Of a stretch of 64,000 nucleotides of DNA, positions 18,389 through 26,662 are shown piece by piece (within the stretch, counting starts at the first letter, position 1; each line of letters opens with the position of its first letter). Under the pieces are notes generated by a model, which was not told where the DNA came from, did not search any database, and saw nothing but the letters and a program-made list of their open reading frames with translations. Source of the DNA: Methanobacterium sp. (GTDB lineage: Archaea; Methanobacteriota; Methanobacteria; Methanobacteriales; Methanobacteriaceae); the NCBI GenBank assembly GCA_030017655.1, contig JASEIM010000004.1, positions 1 to 64,000 on the forward strand. Direction: 5' to 3'. A program made the translations under genes and the position numbers.

Positions 18389-18831
18389 CTCCAGATGAGA
18401 TTTTATTTTTAATTGGAAATTCTGGAGAACTTGGCATTGTGAAAGCCGGAAATAAAAAACAGATTTTCATAGGGATGCCGAATAAAGAAGAGATAGTAGT
18501 ATTTCTTGAACCTGAAGATTTAATTGCAGTTTCTTCCTTTGATTCGGGTGAAAAAGCCGAAAAAGGAATTCGATGCATGATTTATCTTCTAAGAGAATTA
18601 AATGCCCCAATTACTGTTCTTCCAGAAAATCACCCAACTTCAAACAGACTTCCAATGGTTGTAGCCACAGGAGACCATGTTCGTCTGAACTGTAATATAG
18701 TTCCAGGAACCCATCCGGAGCAGGATATATTATGTGCATGCGAAGATCTTTCTGGCCTTGAGATATCAGCCTCAAATGAAGGTGTTAATATTGATGGGGT
18801 CATTAAGGATTTTAAAGTTGAAAAATTTTGA
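18355..18831 (+). CDS. Conserved archaeal protein of unknown function
   Basis: About 158 residues beginning MSVRERRSIRI. I do not recognise a family. It is soluble, with no membrane segment or signal. Visible features are an N-terminal DEILFLIGNSGELGIVKAG segment, a central EKGIRCMIYLLRELNAP helix, a VVATGDHVRLNCNIVPGTH strand-loop and a cysteine pair LCACEDLSG. The start overlaps the zinc-ribbon gene in another frame, implying that the two act together. A GTG-started DUF116 gene follows about 65 bases later on the same strand after a hairpin. Confidence 0.75.
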   Translation: MSVRERRSIRITPDEILFLIGNSGELGIVKAGNKKQIFIGMPNKEEIVVFLEPEDLIAVSSFDSGEKAEKGIRCMIYLLRELNAPITVLPENHPTSNRLPMVVATGDHVRLNCNIVPGTHPEQDILCACEDLSGLEISASNEGVNIDGVIKDFKVEKF

Positions 18832-18840
18832 ATTTAATTG

Positions 18841-18862
18841 CCAGATCTCCTTAGATTTCTGG
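18841..18862 (+). terminator. Hairpin after the zinc-ribbon pair
   Basis: CCAGA-TCT-CCTT-AGA-TT-TCTGG forms an imperfect 8-bp stem just after the stop codon. There is no strong T-run, so attenuation or RNA-end protection is as likely as termination. Confidence 0.3.
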
Positions 18863-18897
18863 TAAACATTAGTTTAATATAATAAAAAAAGGTTTAA

Positions 18898-19614
18898 GTG
18901 TATAATATGCTGATCTATGATTTTTATCAGATTTTTGGACAGATAGTGTTCATTGCAGGTATTTCGATTTTAATACTGCTATCAGTGACGCTTATTCTTG
19001 GAAGAATGCTTATAAGGCAGGAAAGGCTTATTTTTCCCAGACTTCTTCTATTTACAATAGATGTGTTTTATGGATTATTCAAAAAATTTGCCGGAAATGT
19101 AGGGGTTGATGAAAAAATTGTAGATCAAATTGGCGTTGAAGTTAGAAATAAAGTCAATGAAAAATCTTTTGATAAAATAGATGATAAAGATAAAGTTTTA
19201 ATCCTTCCGCACTGCCTGAGAAGTCCAAAATGCGAAGCAAAGCTGGATTCTACTGGTCTTCATTGTACTGACTGCAATCGATGCGTAATAGGCGTTTTAA
19301 AGAATAAAGCAGAGTACAAAGGTTATAATGTATTTATCATTCCGGGATCAACATTTTTAAAGAAAATTGTCAAAGAAAATGAGTTTAAAGCAGTTTTGGG
19401 CGTAGCCTGTTACCAGGATCTGAATCTGGCAATGATGAAACTTTCAAAATTCCACTGTCAGGGAGTACCACTCTTAAAGGATGGTTGTGTCTGTACAAAG
19501 GTTGATACAAAAGCTGTTCTTGATAAAATGGGTATTGAAACTTCACAGAACATTAAAATCCCTCAGAGCAATGTTTCATGTGCTAAAGAACGTTCTAATC
19601 GTAAATTACTTTAA
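18898..19614 (+). CDS. DUF116 membrane-anchored cysteine-rich protein
   Basis: 238 residues. One long N-terminal hydrophobic region (IVFIAGISILILLSVTLIL) anchors a cytoplasmic domain typical of DUF116: LILPHCLRSPKCEAKL, GLHCTDCNRCVIG, VFIIPGSTFLKKIV, GVACYQDLNLAMMKL and GVPLLKDGCVCTKVD. The nine or so conserved cysteines suggest one or more Fe-S clusters or a redox role; the family is uncharacterised. The start is GTG at 18898 (AAAGG upstream) or the ATG three codons later. The 3' side runs into hairpin array E. Confidence 0.85.
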   Translation: MYNMLIYDFYQIFGQIVFIAGISILILLSVTLILGRMLIRQERLIFPRLLLFTIDVFYGLFKKFAGNVGVDEKIVDQIGVEVRNKVNEKSFDKIDDKDKVLILPHCLRSPKCEAKLDSTGLHCTDCNRCVIGVLKNKAEYKGYNVFIIPGSTFLKKIVKENEFKAVLGVACYQDLNLAMMKLSKFHCQGVPLLKDGCVCTKVDTKAVLDKMGIETSQNIKIPQSNVSCAKERSNRKLL

Positions 19615-19628
19615 ATTTTTACTTAGTA

Positions 19629-19722
19629 AAATTTTAAGGTTCGAAAAACCAAGGTTTATCTCAACTTTAAAAATTCAAAATTTTTAATGTTCAGAAATCT
19701 TTCAAAACTGTAGATTTTTCTA
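19629..19722 (-). repeat. Intergenic small-hairpin array, copy E
   Basis: Contains the perfect 9-bp hairpin TTAAAAATT-CAA-AATTTTTAA (19667-19687) and AAACC-AA-GGTTT. Bases 19629-19673 match the reverse complement of 31107-31151 at 42 of 45 positions, so it is an inverted copy of array D. AATGTTCAGAAATC near 19686 matches the reverse complement of array C. It lies between the convergent DUF116 and CPBP genes. Confidence 0.7.
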
Positions 19723-19745
19723 AATTTAATTATAAGATTTAGAAT

Positions 19746-20426
19746 TTATGGTGCAAAAACATTCCAGAAACCATGGAAGAGAAATGATCCGTAAACTTTA
19801 CCCGTTTTTAAACGTATATACCCTACAATAGTGCCTAATAACAATCCGATCATTATTTTACTTATAATTAGGGGCATTAAAGTGAATTCTTTTGGGTGAA
19901 TCAAAAATACATCCATATAACCAATATGCCATAGTCCAAAGGATAATGTGATGATAATCCATGTAATTATACATGAATTTTTTGTTTTTAGGGAATTTTG
20001 AACATTATTCCATAGATATCCTCTAAATAAAAGCTCTTCAAATGCAGGTACAACAATTCCAAATATCAAACTTATAATAAGAACATCAAATTTAGCACCC
20101 ATAATAATTGGCAAAAATATAAAAATGGGAAGTGCTACTAACCCTGTAAAGTATATTAGCATTGTTTTCTTGTTAACATCATCTAAATTTAAGCTTAAAT
20201 CTCTTAATGATGGTCTAAATATTCCTAAAAGCAATAATCCAACTATTAAAAATGATATTCCATTTAAAATCTGAAATAATAGAATATCTTGTCCCGGTTT
20301 AAGTAAGTACCATAATCCATCCATTACAAACACTCTCAAAAGCTGTATGGCTGTTAATACAACTATTATTTTAGCTAAAAGTTTTAAAAATGATTTATAA
20401 TTGTATGAGTTCTTGAAAATTTCCAT
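19746..20426 (-). CDS. CPBP-family intramembrane metalloprotease
   Basis: 226 residues with about six to seven transmembrane helices. It carries the CPBP/Abi (CAAX protease-like) motifs: AFEELLFRGYLW (motif 1, Glu-Glu-x3-Arg), FGLWHIGYMD (motif 2, His), and a late SFLFHGFWN (motif 3, His). Rce1-type members cleave after prenylated cysteines; many prokaryotic relatives have immunity or processing roles, and the substrate here is unknown. It heads a minus-strand group of small membrane proteins with an Xre regulator, which may process or control a membrane peptide (inference). Confidence 0.9.
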   Translation of the reverse strand: MEIFKNSYNYKSFLKLLAKIIVVLTAIQLLRVFVMDGLWYLLKPGQDILLFQILNGISFLIVGLLLLGIFRPSLRDLSLNLDDVNKKTMLIYFTGLVALPIFIFLPIIMGAKFDVLIISLIFGIVVPAFEELLFRGYLWNNVQNSLKTKNSCIITWIIITLSFGLWHIGYMDVFLIHPKEFTLMPLIISKIMIGLLLGTIVGYIRLKTGKVYGSFLFHGFWNVFAP

Positions 20427-20484
20427 AAAAATGTCTCCAATGATATATTTTTTCTAATTTTATGGGAGGTCTATTTTTCAGTGG

Positions 20485-20823
20485 TTATAATAACAGACTT
20501 AAAATCCATGCTAACCAGCCTAAAGCACCGATAGCATACACAATGTATATTGTCCACTTGACGCTTTTGTTTATAAAGAACATTTTAATTCTTCTCTTTC
20601 CCTTAATTATTAGAATAACAAGCGCTAAAATAGATATTCGGAATCCCCATAAAAAATAAGGTGTTTCTATCGTTTTTTCTAAGGTAAGAAGTTCATTTTC
20701 AAAGAATTGTCCAAATAAAATAACAAATAAAATGAACCATCCAACCAGTGCTAAAATAAATGAAGCAATATATAATCTTGTTTTGAAATAATCTTTCCAA
20801 TCTCTATTTTTAATTTTAGTCAT
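20485..20823 (-). CDS. Small integral membrane protein, unknown
   Basis: 112 residues with three to four hydrophobic helices: LYIASFILALVGWFILFVIL, FLWGFRISILALVILII, and a C-terminal WTIYIVYAIGALGWLAWIL. The N-terminus is basic (MTKIKNRDWKDYFKTR), suggesting an inside orientation. No family is recognised. It lies about 20 bases downstream of the Xre regulator gene on the same strand, so it is probably part of the same small-membrane-protein cassette. Confidence 0.65.
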   Translation of the reverse strand: MTKIKNRDWKDYFKTRLYIASFILALVGWFILFVILFGQFFENELLTLEKTIETPYFLWGFRISILALVILIIKGKRRIKMFFINKSVKWTIYIVYAIGALGWLAWILSLLL

Positions 20824-20843
20824 ATGATTGCCTCATAAAAAGT

Positions 20844-21047
20844 TCATTCTTGGTCTTCTTTGTAAATGAAAATGTCTTCTATTTGTACATTGAAAAATTC
20901 TGCTATTTTAAATGCCAGAACTAAAGACGGGTCATATTTGTCTTTTTCTATTGCGATAATAGTTTGTCTGGTGACTCCAAGTATTTTAGCAAGATCTTCT
21001 TGAGTTAAGTTTTGCATGGCTCGATATACCTTGAGATTATTTTTCAT
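20844..21047 (-). CDS. Xre-family helix-turn-helix regulator
   Basis: A 67-residue single-domain Xre/Cro-type regulator. The helix-turn-helix spans LTQEDLAKILGVTRQTIIAI, and the tail FKIAEFFNVQIEDIFIYKED is the usual closing helix of this minimal class. Such proteins are often encoded with DUF2178-like or other small membrane proteins. Start at MKNNLKVYRAM is preferred over a Met three codons upstream. It starts immediately after the stop of the DUF2178 gene, so it is likely cotranscribed and may repress its own operon (inference). Confidence 0.9.
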   Translation of the reverse strand: MKNNLKVYRAMQNLTQEDLAKILGVTRQTIIAIEKDKYDPSLVLAFKIAEFFNVQIEDIFIYKEDQE

Positions 21048-21052
21048 AAATA

Positions 21053-21430
21053 TCAATAACCATATTTTTTATTGTAATATCCATAGAAGATGTAATATAA
21101 GGTCAACAAGGCAACAGATGCATAGGAAAGAGTATAACCAGCCTGGGTAAAATCTGGATATTCATTTCGTAGTGTAATGAAAAATAATCCTATAATGGCT
21201 ATAGAGATAGAAAAAAGCACCATTGCCATTCGAGATGCTTTTTCACTTATTTTAATTATTCTTTCATCTTCTAAAGTTTCATCAGTATTCTTTTTATAAA
21301 TATAGGAGGCCATAGCGCCAATTACAATAGCTAAGATAGCGGGAATTATTTCTCCCATTGTAACAGATAATCCTACTACTATTCCAACAAATATAGCGAT
21401 AATTACTCTTAAAATCTTATAGTTTTTCAT
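21053..21430 (-). CDS. DUF2178 membrane protein
   Basis: 125 residues, four transmembrane helices in two hairpins: ILRVIIAIFVGIVVGL, IIPAILAIVIGAMASYIY, then a charged loop with DETLEDERIIKISEKASRMA, then two more helices around TLRNEYPDFTQAGYTLSYAS. The EDERI...EKAS loop and the YP.F.QAGYTL segment identify the archaeal DUF2178 family. Function unknown. The neighbouring gene at 21450 encodes a second member, so this is a local duplication feeding into the Xre regulator gene. Confidence 0.85.
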   Translation of the reverse strand: MKNYKILRVIIAIFVGIVVGLSVTMGEIIPAILAIVIGAMASYIYKKNTDETLEDERIIKISEKASRMAMVLFSISIAIIGLFFITLRNEYPDFTQAGYTLSYASVALLTLYYIFYGYYNKKYGY

Positions 21431-21449
21431 TATATCACCTTAAATTTGG

Positions 21450-21893
21450 TTAATATTTTCTACTGTAATATGATCTAGATACAAAGTATAGTACAAAGCA
21501 GAAAAATGCCAGTACAAATAGAGTATATCCTGCCTGTAAAAATTGGGGATAAACGTTCCTTAAAGCAACTATAATTATCCCTGCATAGATCATAACAGCT
21601 ATAAGAATTCCTAAAGTCATTGTAGAGGCTTTTTCGTTAATTAATTGAGTTCTTTCATCTTCAACAATAACAGTACTATCTCCTCTAAATATTTCTTCTA
21701 AATTATCTCTATTTATGTATAAAACAACTCCCTCTGCACTCAAAAGTATAATGGCGAGTATTATAACATAAATATTCCCTAATATCAATCCTGCAAGCCA
21801 TAAACCAGTAATAAAGACAGATAGAATCTTTATAAATAAACCTGACTCAAATATTGATAGTATTTTCATTACTGTTCCCGAATTTGGATTCAT
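21450..21893 (-). CDS. DUF2178 membrane protein, paralogue
   Basis: About 147 residues with the same plan as its downstream neighbour: two helices (LFIKILSVFITGLWLAGLIL and IYVIILAIILLSAEGVVLYI), a loop VEDERTQLINEKASTMTLG, and two helices flanking LRNVYPQFLQAGYTLFVLA. I start it at the ATG at 21893 because GAGGTGA lies 5 nt upstream; the TTG at 21917 falls inside hairpin array B. It is less than 20 bases upstream of the other DUF2178 gene and likely in one transcript with it. Confidence 0.82.
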   Translation of the reverse strand: MNPNSGTVMKILSIFESGLFIKILSVFITGLWLAGLILGNIYVIILAIILLSAEGVVLYINRDNLEEIFRGDSTVIVEDERTQLINEKASTMTLGILIAVMIYAGIIIVALRNVYPQFLQAGYTLFVLAFFCFVLYFVSRSYYSRKY

Positions 21894-21910
21894 ATTATTC
21901 ACCTCAAAAA

Positions 21911-22049
21911 CCCTCAAACGCTTCGCGTTTGGGTATGTAAAAACCTTTAGTTTTTATGGCCACAAAACCTTCGGTTTTGTAGGCATCGAAAATTGTAAAT
22001 TTCCGAAAGTTTTTTATTCTTTGTAGTCGGAAAAAGCCTTGCTTTTTCC
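21911..22049 (-). repeat. Intergenic small-hairpin array, copy B
   Basis: A run of stem-loops: CAAACGC-TTC-GCGTTTG (21915-21931), TAAAAAC/GTTTTTA around 21938-21956, ACAAAACC-TTC-GGTTTTGT (21962-21980), CGAAAATT-GTA-AATTTCCG with one mismatch, and GGAAAAAGC-CTT-GCTTTTTCC (22029-22049), mostly with 3-nt loops. The array fills the whole gap upstream of the DUF2178 paralogue. The different stem sequences show that pairing rather than sequence is kept. Confidence 0.75.
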
Positions 22050-22055
22050 TCATCT

Positions 22056-22505
22056 TCATTCATTTATTATATTTTTAGATGATCTCCATAATGTCACATT
22101 TGAAGCGAAAATGGTGATAATTAACTGTAAAAATGGAGATATGAATATCATAAGGAGTATCCAGCCAATAAAACTTATTTTGGGGTCATAAAGAATTAAT
22201 GGAATCCCAAAATTAATAAAATCTGCATAGGGATTTAGAAGCATTGTACTTATAGGTCCCCAGATGATTAGCATTAGTATAAATGTAAAGGTGGATGTAA
22301 TAAATGCATATTTTAAAATTATGGTTAAAAGAGTCTCTAAATTTTGTTCATTATTTTTTAATCTTTTTGCTATGTACCATCCAACTGGAAATCCAAATAA
22401 CACGCAAAAAAATGGGATACCCATTCCTACTCCAACAAAAAATAGGTTTAGAATGATATAGATAGCAAAAACGGCTTTTTTATTGATATTAAAAATATTG
22501 TTCAT
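22056..22505 (-). CDS. Four-helix membrane protein, unknown
   Basis: About 149 residues with four predicted helices: AVFAIYIILNLFFVGVGMGI, FFCVLFGFPVGWYIA, YAFITSTFTFILMLIIW and FIGWILLMIFISPFLQLII. The N-terminus is MNNIFNINKKA. The ATG at 22505 is preferred because GAGG lies about 6 nt upstream; an upstream TTG would add only four residues. Family unrecognised. It is the first gene of the minus-strand membrane-protein group and is separated from the next by hairpin array B. Confidence 0.65.
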   Translation of the reverse strand: MNNIFNINKKAVFAIYIILNLFFVGVGMGIPFFCVLFGFPVGWYIAKRLKNNEQNLETLLTIILKYAFITSTFTFILMLIIWGPISTMLLNPYADFINFGIPLILYDPKISFIGWILLMIFISPFLQLIITIFASNVTLWRSSKNIINE

Positions 22506-22517
22506 TTTCTTCCTCAA

Positions 22518-22835
22518 GTAAAATATACTTTACATAATGTTATATAAACTTTACTATATGTTAATGTATTTTTACTTTCAACTTAAAAATTAATTGAAGT
22601 GAATTGAAAATTGCAATATAAAAGACTAATTTGAACTAAATCTTAATAATAAAAAAATATATCTAAATAAATAAAATAATTTAACTTTATGTGTTATAAT
22701 AGTAAATATTTTATATATAATGATAAATATTTCATATATTAATATTATAAAACATATTTAAATGGATATTATTAAGATTAAATGAAGATTCTTGATAAAT
22801 TTCTATTTAATTTATTAAAATAGGAAGGAAAAAAA
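22518..22835. other. AT-rich divergent spacer
   Basis: About 320 bases between the divergent membrane-protein and acyltransferase genes. It is almost pure A/T, with several TATA-like stretches (for example near 22540 on the minus strand and near 22745-22760 on the plus strand). No gene or structured RNA is visible. Confidence 0.4.
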
Positions 22836-23933
22836 ATGAGAAAGTATTATTTGGATAATTTACGTTGGTTAATAATTTTGATTCTATTCCCGTATCACAC
22901 ATTATTATTGTATACTCCACTAGGTTCATACATCATAAATGCTGGTAATTATCTTTTTGCCAATATCTTTATTTTATCGTTTTCTATTTGGTTTATGCAA
23001 CTGTTATTTGCGATAGCAGGAATTGCTACATTTTATTCATTAAAAAAAAGGACTCCCAAGTTATATATTAAAGAAAGAGTATCAAAACTCCTAATTCCAA
23101 TGATTTCGGGTGTTGTTTTTGTAGTATCAGTCTCAGTATATTTTGGTTTTCTTTATAATGGTTATACAGCAGGATTCCTTACAATGTGGTGGAACTTTAT
23201 TACCAACTGGTTTACTTATTTTGCAGAAGGTATAGGTCTTGGTCCATTGTGGTTTTTATTGTACCTTTTTATAATTTCTCTTGTTGCACTTCCAATTATT
23301 ATGAAATATAAAAATGGAGAATGGAGAATTCCACTGGAAAAAGTAACAGTACCTAAATTGTTATTACTCTTTATACCATTAGCTATTGGAAATTTTTTCC
23401 TGAATTTTTATCCTGAAAAAAGCTTGGTTCAGTTTTTCCTGTTATTTTTATTTGGATACTTCTTCCTATCTGATGATGGTATTCAGGAAAAGCTGGAAGA
23501 TAAAAGATGGCCTTTATTCATATCATTTATTGGTTTAATGAGCATATATCTATCTTTTTATATAATGAATTCAGCAGGAGGATCTGCAGCACCTACAGCG
23601 AGCAATGTAAGTTTAGTTTCAATTTTAATCCCATCATTGTTTACTAACTTTATTTTATGGATTGGAATATTGGGTATAATGGGAATGGGTAAGCATTATT
23701 TGGAATTTAAAAATTCAATCACTCTATATCTTTCAGCAGCATCATTCCCCATATATATTTTCCATATTGCATGGATTAATATCCTGGCATATTACATTAT
23801 TGGGTTTATACCAAATATGATAGTTCTACAAATAATTCTAATTATGGGGATAAGTTTTGTACTAACAATTCTTACAATTGAAATTGTAAGAAGAATAAAG
23901 GTAATTCGATCCATTTTTGGTATCAAAGGCTGA
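22836..23933 (+). CDS. Acyltransferase family 3 membrane protein
   Basis: 365 residues with about ten transmembrane helices, typical of acyltransferase-3 (OatA/NodX-like) proteins. The N-terminal YLDNLRWLIILILFPYHTLL carries the family's Arg and catalytic-type His, and GPLWFLLYLFIISL is the usual helix-four region. Such proteins move acyl groups, often acetyl, onto extracytoplasmic sugars or lipids. A role in modifying surface glycans or pseudomurein is possible but unproven. AGGAAGG precedes the ATG. It is monocistronic, with no adjacent glycosyltransferases. Confidence 0.87.
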   Translation: MRKYYLDNLRWLIILILFPYHTLLLYTPLGSYIINAGNYLFANIFILSFSIWFMQLLFAIAGIATFYSLKKRTPKLYIKERVSKLLIPMISGVVFVVSVSVYFGFLYNGYTAGFLTMWWNFITNWFTYFAEGIGLGPLWFLLYLFIISLVALPIIMKYKNGEWRIPLEKVTVPKLLLLFIPLAIGNFFLNFYPEKSLVQFFLLFLFGYFFLSDDGIQEKLEDKRWPLFISFIGLMSIYLSFYIMNSAGGSAAPTASNVSLVSILIPSLFTNFILWIGILGIMGMGKHYLEFKNSITLYLSAASFPIYIFHIAWINILAYYIIGFIPNMIVLQIILIMGISFVLTILTIEIVRRIKVIRSIFGIKG

Positions 23934-24385
23934 AACCGCGCTGTTAAATAGTATAATACAATTAAAGGGTAATAGTCATTTAAAAATTAAATGATTATTT
24001 CCATAGTTTACAAATACCATAGTTTATATAAAGATAACAAATGTCTGCTTTATAGATCTAAATGAGTGAATTTTAATTTTTATGATGGAGAATAATGGTA
24101 GGACTTATGGAATTGATTTTTAAGAATAATGAAATCTTTGCGTGGAAAAAATTTTATCTTGCTGAACATCGCAGTTAAATAATAAACTTCTCAACATTCA
24201 TTAAGTGCTATTTTCGTTACCTGCTATGAATCAACCGCATGCACTCACATTTACGGCCTAAATAATGCTTTTAATTCTTTAAATAGTTATATACAGTTTA
24301 AACACCGGAAATAACACCAAAACATAGAGACAATATATTTAATTAAATATAAATTCAGTGATAAATAAAAAAATTATGATAAATC
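23934..24385. other. Spacer before the histidine kinase gene
   Basis: About 450 AT-rich bases. A 27-codon frame at 24095-24178 starts 4 nt after GGAG but resembles nothing known. A TATA-like AATATAAATTC near 24346 lies about 35-40 bases before the kinase ATG, which would give a very short leader. Nothing else is evident. Confidence 0.35.
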
Positions 24386-26662
24386 ATGCCCACTAAAATT
24401 ATGATTGTTGAAGATGAAGCTATTACAGCAGCAGATATTAAAAGTACATTGAAAAGCATGGGTTTTGAAGTAGTTTCAACTGCTTTTGAAGGAAAAGAAG
24501 CTATTCAAAAAGCAAAAGAACTTAAACCAGACTTAATACTTATGGATATATTTCTTAGAGGAGAATTAGATGGTATTGAAGCTGCCCGTAAAATAATGAC
24601 TTTTTCTGATATTCCTATTATTTATTTAACCGCTCTTTCCGATAAAAAAACCTTAAAAAGAGCTAAACTAACAAAACCATATGGATTTCTCACCAAACCC
24701 TTTAGTCAGGATGTAATTGTAAACACAATAGAAACCGCTCTTTATAAGCACGAACTTGATAAAAAATTAAAAGAAAGTGAAGAAAAGTTTCAGTTAATGT
24801 ATCAGGATGCTCCATTGCCATATCAATCTTTAGATGAATCAGGATTTATCACTGAAGTTAATCAAGCATGGCTTGATACTCTGGGATATTCAAGAGATGA
24901 AGTTATTGGAAAATGGTTTGTTGATTTCTTAAAAACTAATAATGCTGAAAAATTTCTGGAAAATTTTCCAAAATTTAAAGCTAAAGGAGAAATTTGTAAT
25001 ATAGAATTTGAAATGAAACACAAAAATGGCTCTATTATAATTGCAGAATTTAATGGTAAAATAAGTCACGACGAAAGGGGCAATTTTCAAAGAACCCACT
25101 GTATATTTCAGGATATTACAAAGCAGAAAGAAGCAGAAAAAAAAATTAAAGAGAGCAACGAACGTTATAGGCAGTTTTTCAATAATCCCCTCCTGGGTTT
25201 TGCCCTATGCAAAATATTCACTGATGAAAATGGAGAACCAGTGGATTTTGTTTACTTGGAAGTTAATAACGCATTTGAAAATTTAACAGGGCTTAAAAGA
25301 AAGGAAGTTTTAAATAAAAAAGTCACAGATGTCCTTGTCCCTGAAGAAGTTGCTGATATAATTAAAATTTATGGAAAAGTGGCTCTAACCGGTGAATCAA
25401 CTATTTTTGAATATCCCATACCTTCTTTAGACAAATATTTTGAAATCTCTGCCTTTTCACCCAGAAATAAACATTTTATAGCATTTTTCACGGATATTAC
25501 TAAACGTAAAAAAGTTGAAGAGGAATTAAAAAAATCTCGAGATAATTTTGAAGAACAAGTCAAAGCACGTACATTAGATCTTCAAATTGAAAGAGATAAG
25601 CTAAATACTATTCTTAACACCACGAAAAATAGGATATGTGTTGTAAATAGTAATTATGAATTGGACTATATTAATCCTGCAATGGAAAAAGATTTTGGAA
25701 TAAATAAAGGACAGAATTGTTATGAATATTTTTATAATAAGACTGATATCTGCGCGGGATGCAAAATTCAAAAAGCTTTTGAAGGCAACGTCGTCGAATG
25801 GAAACAGCATTTATTAAGGTTAGACAAAGTTTATGATGTATTGGCTGCACCTATACTTAACACTAATGGCTCTAATTCTGTATTGGTGATATTAAATGAT
25901 ATTACAAAGCATGAAAAGACTAAAGAACAATTAAAAGAAGCTGTACAAGAATTAAAGCATTCTAATGAGGAACTGCAGAGTTTTGCCTATATTACAAGTC
26001 ATGATTTACAGGAACCATTAAGAACTATGGCCAGTTATGCGGGTCTCCTGAAACAGCGCTATGAAGGTAAATTTGATAAGGATGCTGATGATTTCCTTGA
26101 TTATATGATTAAAGGTGCTTCAAGAATGAAAGAAATGATTCAGGGACTGCTTGATTATTCTCGTTTAGGAACACAGGGAAGAGAATTCAGGAAATTTAGC
26201 AGTGAAGAGGCACTTAATAATGCTTTATCTAATCTTCATCCTCCAATTGAAGAGTGTCACGCCGAAATAACTCACGATAAACTTCCATTAATAATAGCAG
26301 ATCCTGACCAGATTACATGCGTATTTGAGAACCTCATTGGTAATGCATTGAAATTCCGAAGGGAAGGAAAAAAACCTAAAATTCATATTTCAGCAAGAAA
26401 AATAGATGATGAATTCATTTTTAGTGTTCATGATAATGGAATAGGAATAGAAGAACAATATATAGACAAAATCTTTGAAATATTTAAACGATTACATGCT
26501 ATTGATGAGTATAAAGGTGCTGGAATTGGACTTGCAATCGTTAAAAGGATTATAGCTCGTCATGGTGGTAGGGTATGGGTTGAATCAGATTTAAGTAAAG
26601 GTTCTACTTTTTATTTTACTATTCCAGTTGAACTTATTGAAAAAGAGGATAGAATTACATAA
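24386..26662 (+). CDS. REC-PAS-PAS-PAS histidine kinase
   Basis: 758-residue hybrid sensor. Residues 1-120 are a receiver domain (acidic Glu9/Asp10, phosphoacceptor Asp54 in LILMDIFL, Lys in TKPYGF and TKPFS). Three PAS domains follow at about 140-250, 260-375 and 400-515. The third carries Cys residues in GQNCYEYFYNKTDICAGCK that could bind a metal, cluster or haem (inference). The HisKA region ITSHDLQEPLRTMASYAG has His near 538, and the HATPase domain shows NLIGNALKFRR, DNGIGI and GAGIGLAIVKRI. It resembles the soluble phosphorelay kinases common in Methanobacteriales; no separate response regulator is adjacent. There is no transmembrane segment, so the signal is cytoplasmic. Confidence 0.92.
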   Translation: MPTKIMIVEDEAITAADIKSTLKSMGFEVVSTAFEGKEAIQKAKELKPDLILMDIFLRGELDGIEAARKIMTFSDIPIIYLTALSDKKTLKRAKLTKPYGFLTKPFSQDVIVNTIETALYKHELDKKLKESEEKFQLMYQDAPLPYQSLDESGFITEVNQAWLDTLGYSRDEVIGKWFVDFLKTNNAEKFLENFPKFKAKGEICNIEFEMKHKNGSIIIAEFNGKISHDERGNFQRTHCIFQDITKQKEAEKKIKESNERYRQFFNNPLLGFALCKIFTDENGEPVDFVYLEVNNAFENLTGLKRKEVLNKKVTDVLVPEEVADIIKIYGKVALTGESTIFEYPIPSLDKYFEISAFSPRNKHFIAFFTDITKRKKVEEELKKSRDNFEEQVKARTLDLQIERDKLNTILNTTKNRICVVNSNYELDYINPAMEKDFGINKGQNCYEYFYNKTDICAGCKIQKAFEGNVVEWKQHLLRLDKVYDVLAAPILNTNGSNSVLVILNDITKHEKTKEQLKEAVQELKHSNEELQSFAYITSHDLQEPLRTMASYAGLLKQRYEGKFDKDADDFLDYMIKGASRMKEMIQGLLDYSRLGTQGREFRKFSSEEALNNALSNLHPPIEECHAEITHDKLPLIIADPDQITCVFENLIGNALKFRREGKKPKIHISARKIDDEFIFSVHDNGIGIEEQYIDKIFEIFKRLHAIDEYKGAGIGLAIVKRIIARHGGRVWVESDLSKGSTFYFTIPVELIEKEDRIT

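Noticed and set aside
24095..24178. 27-codon frame with GGAG before the histidine kinase
   Set aside because: Too short, no recognisable homology, and in an AT-rich spacer where such frames occur by chance.
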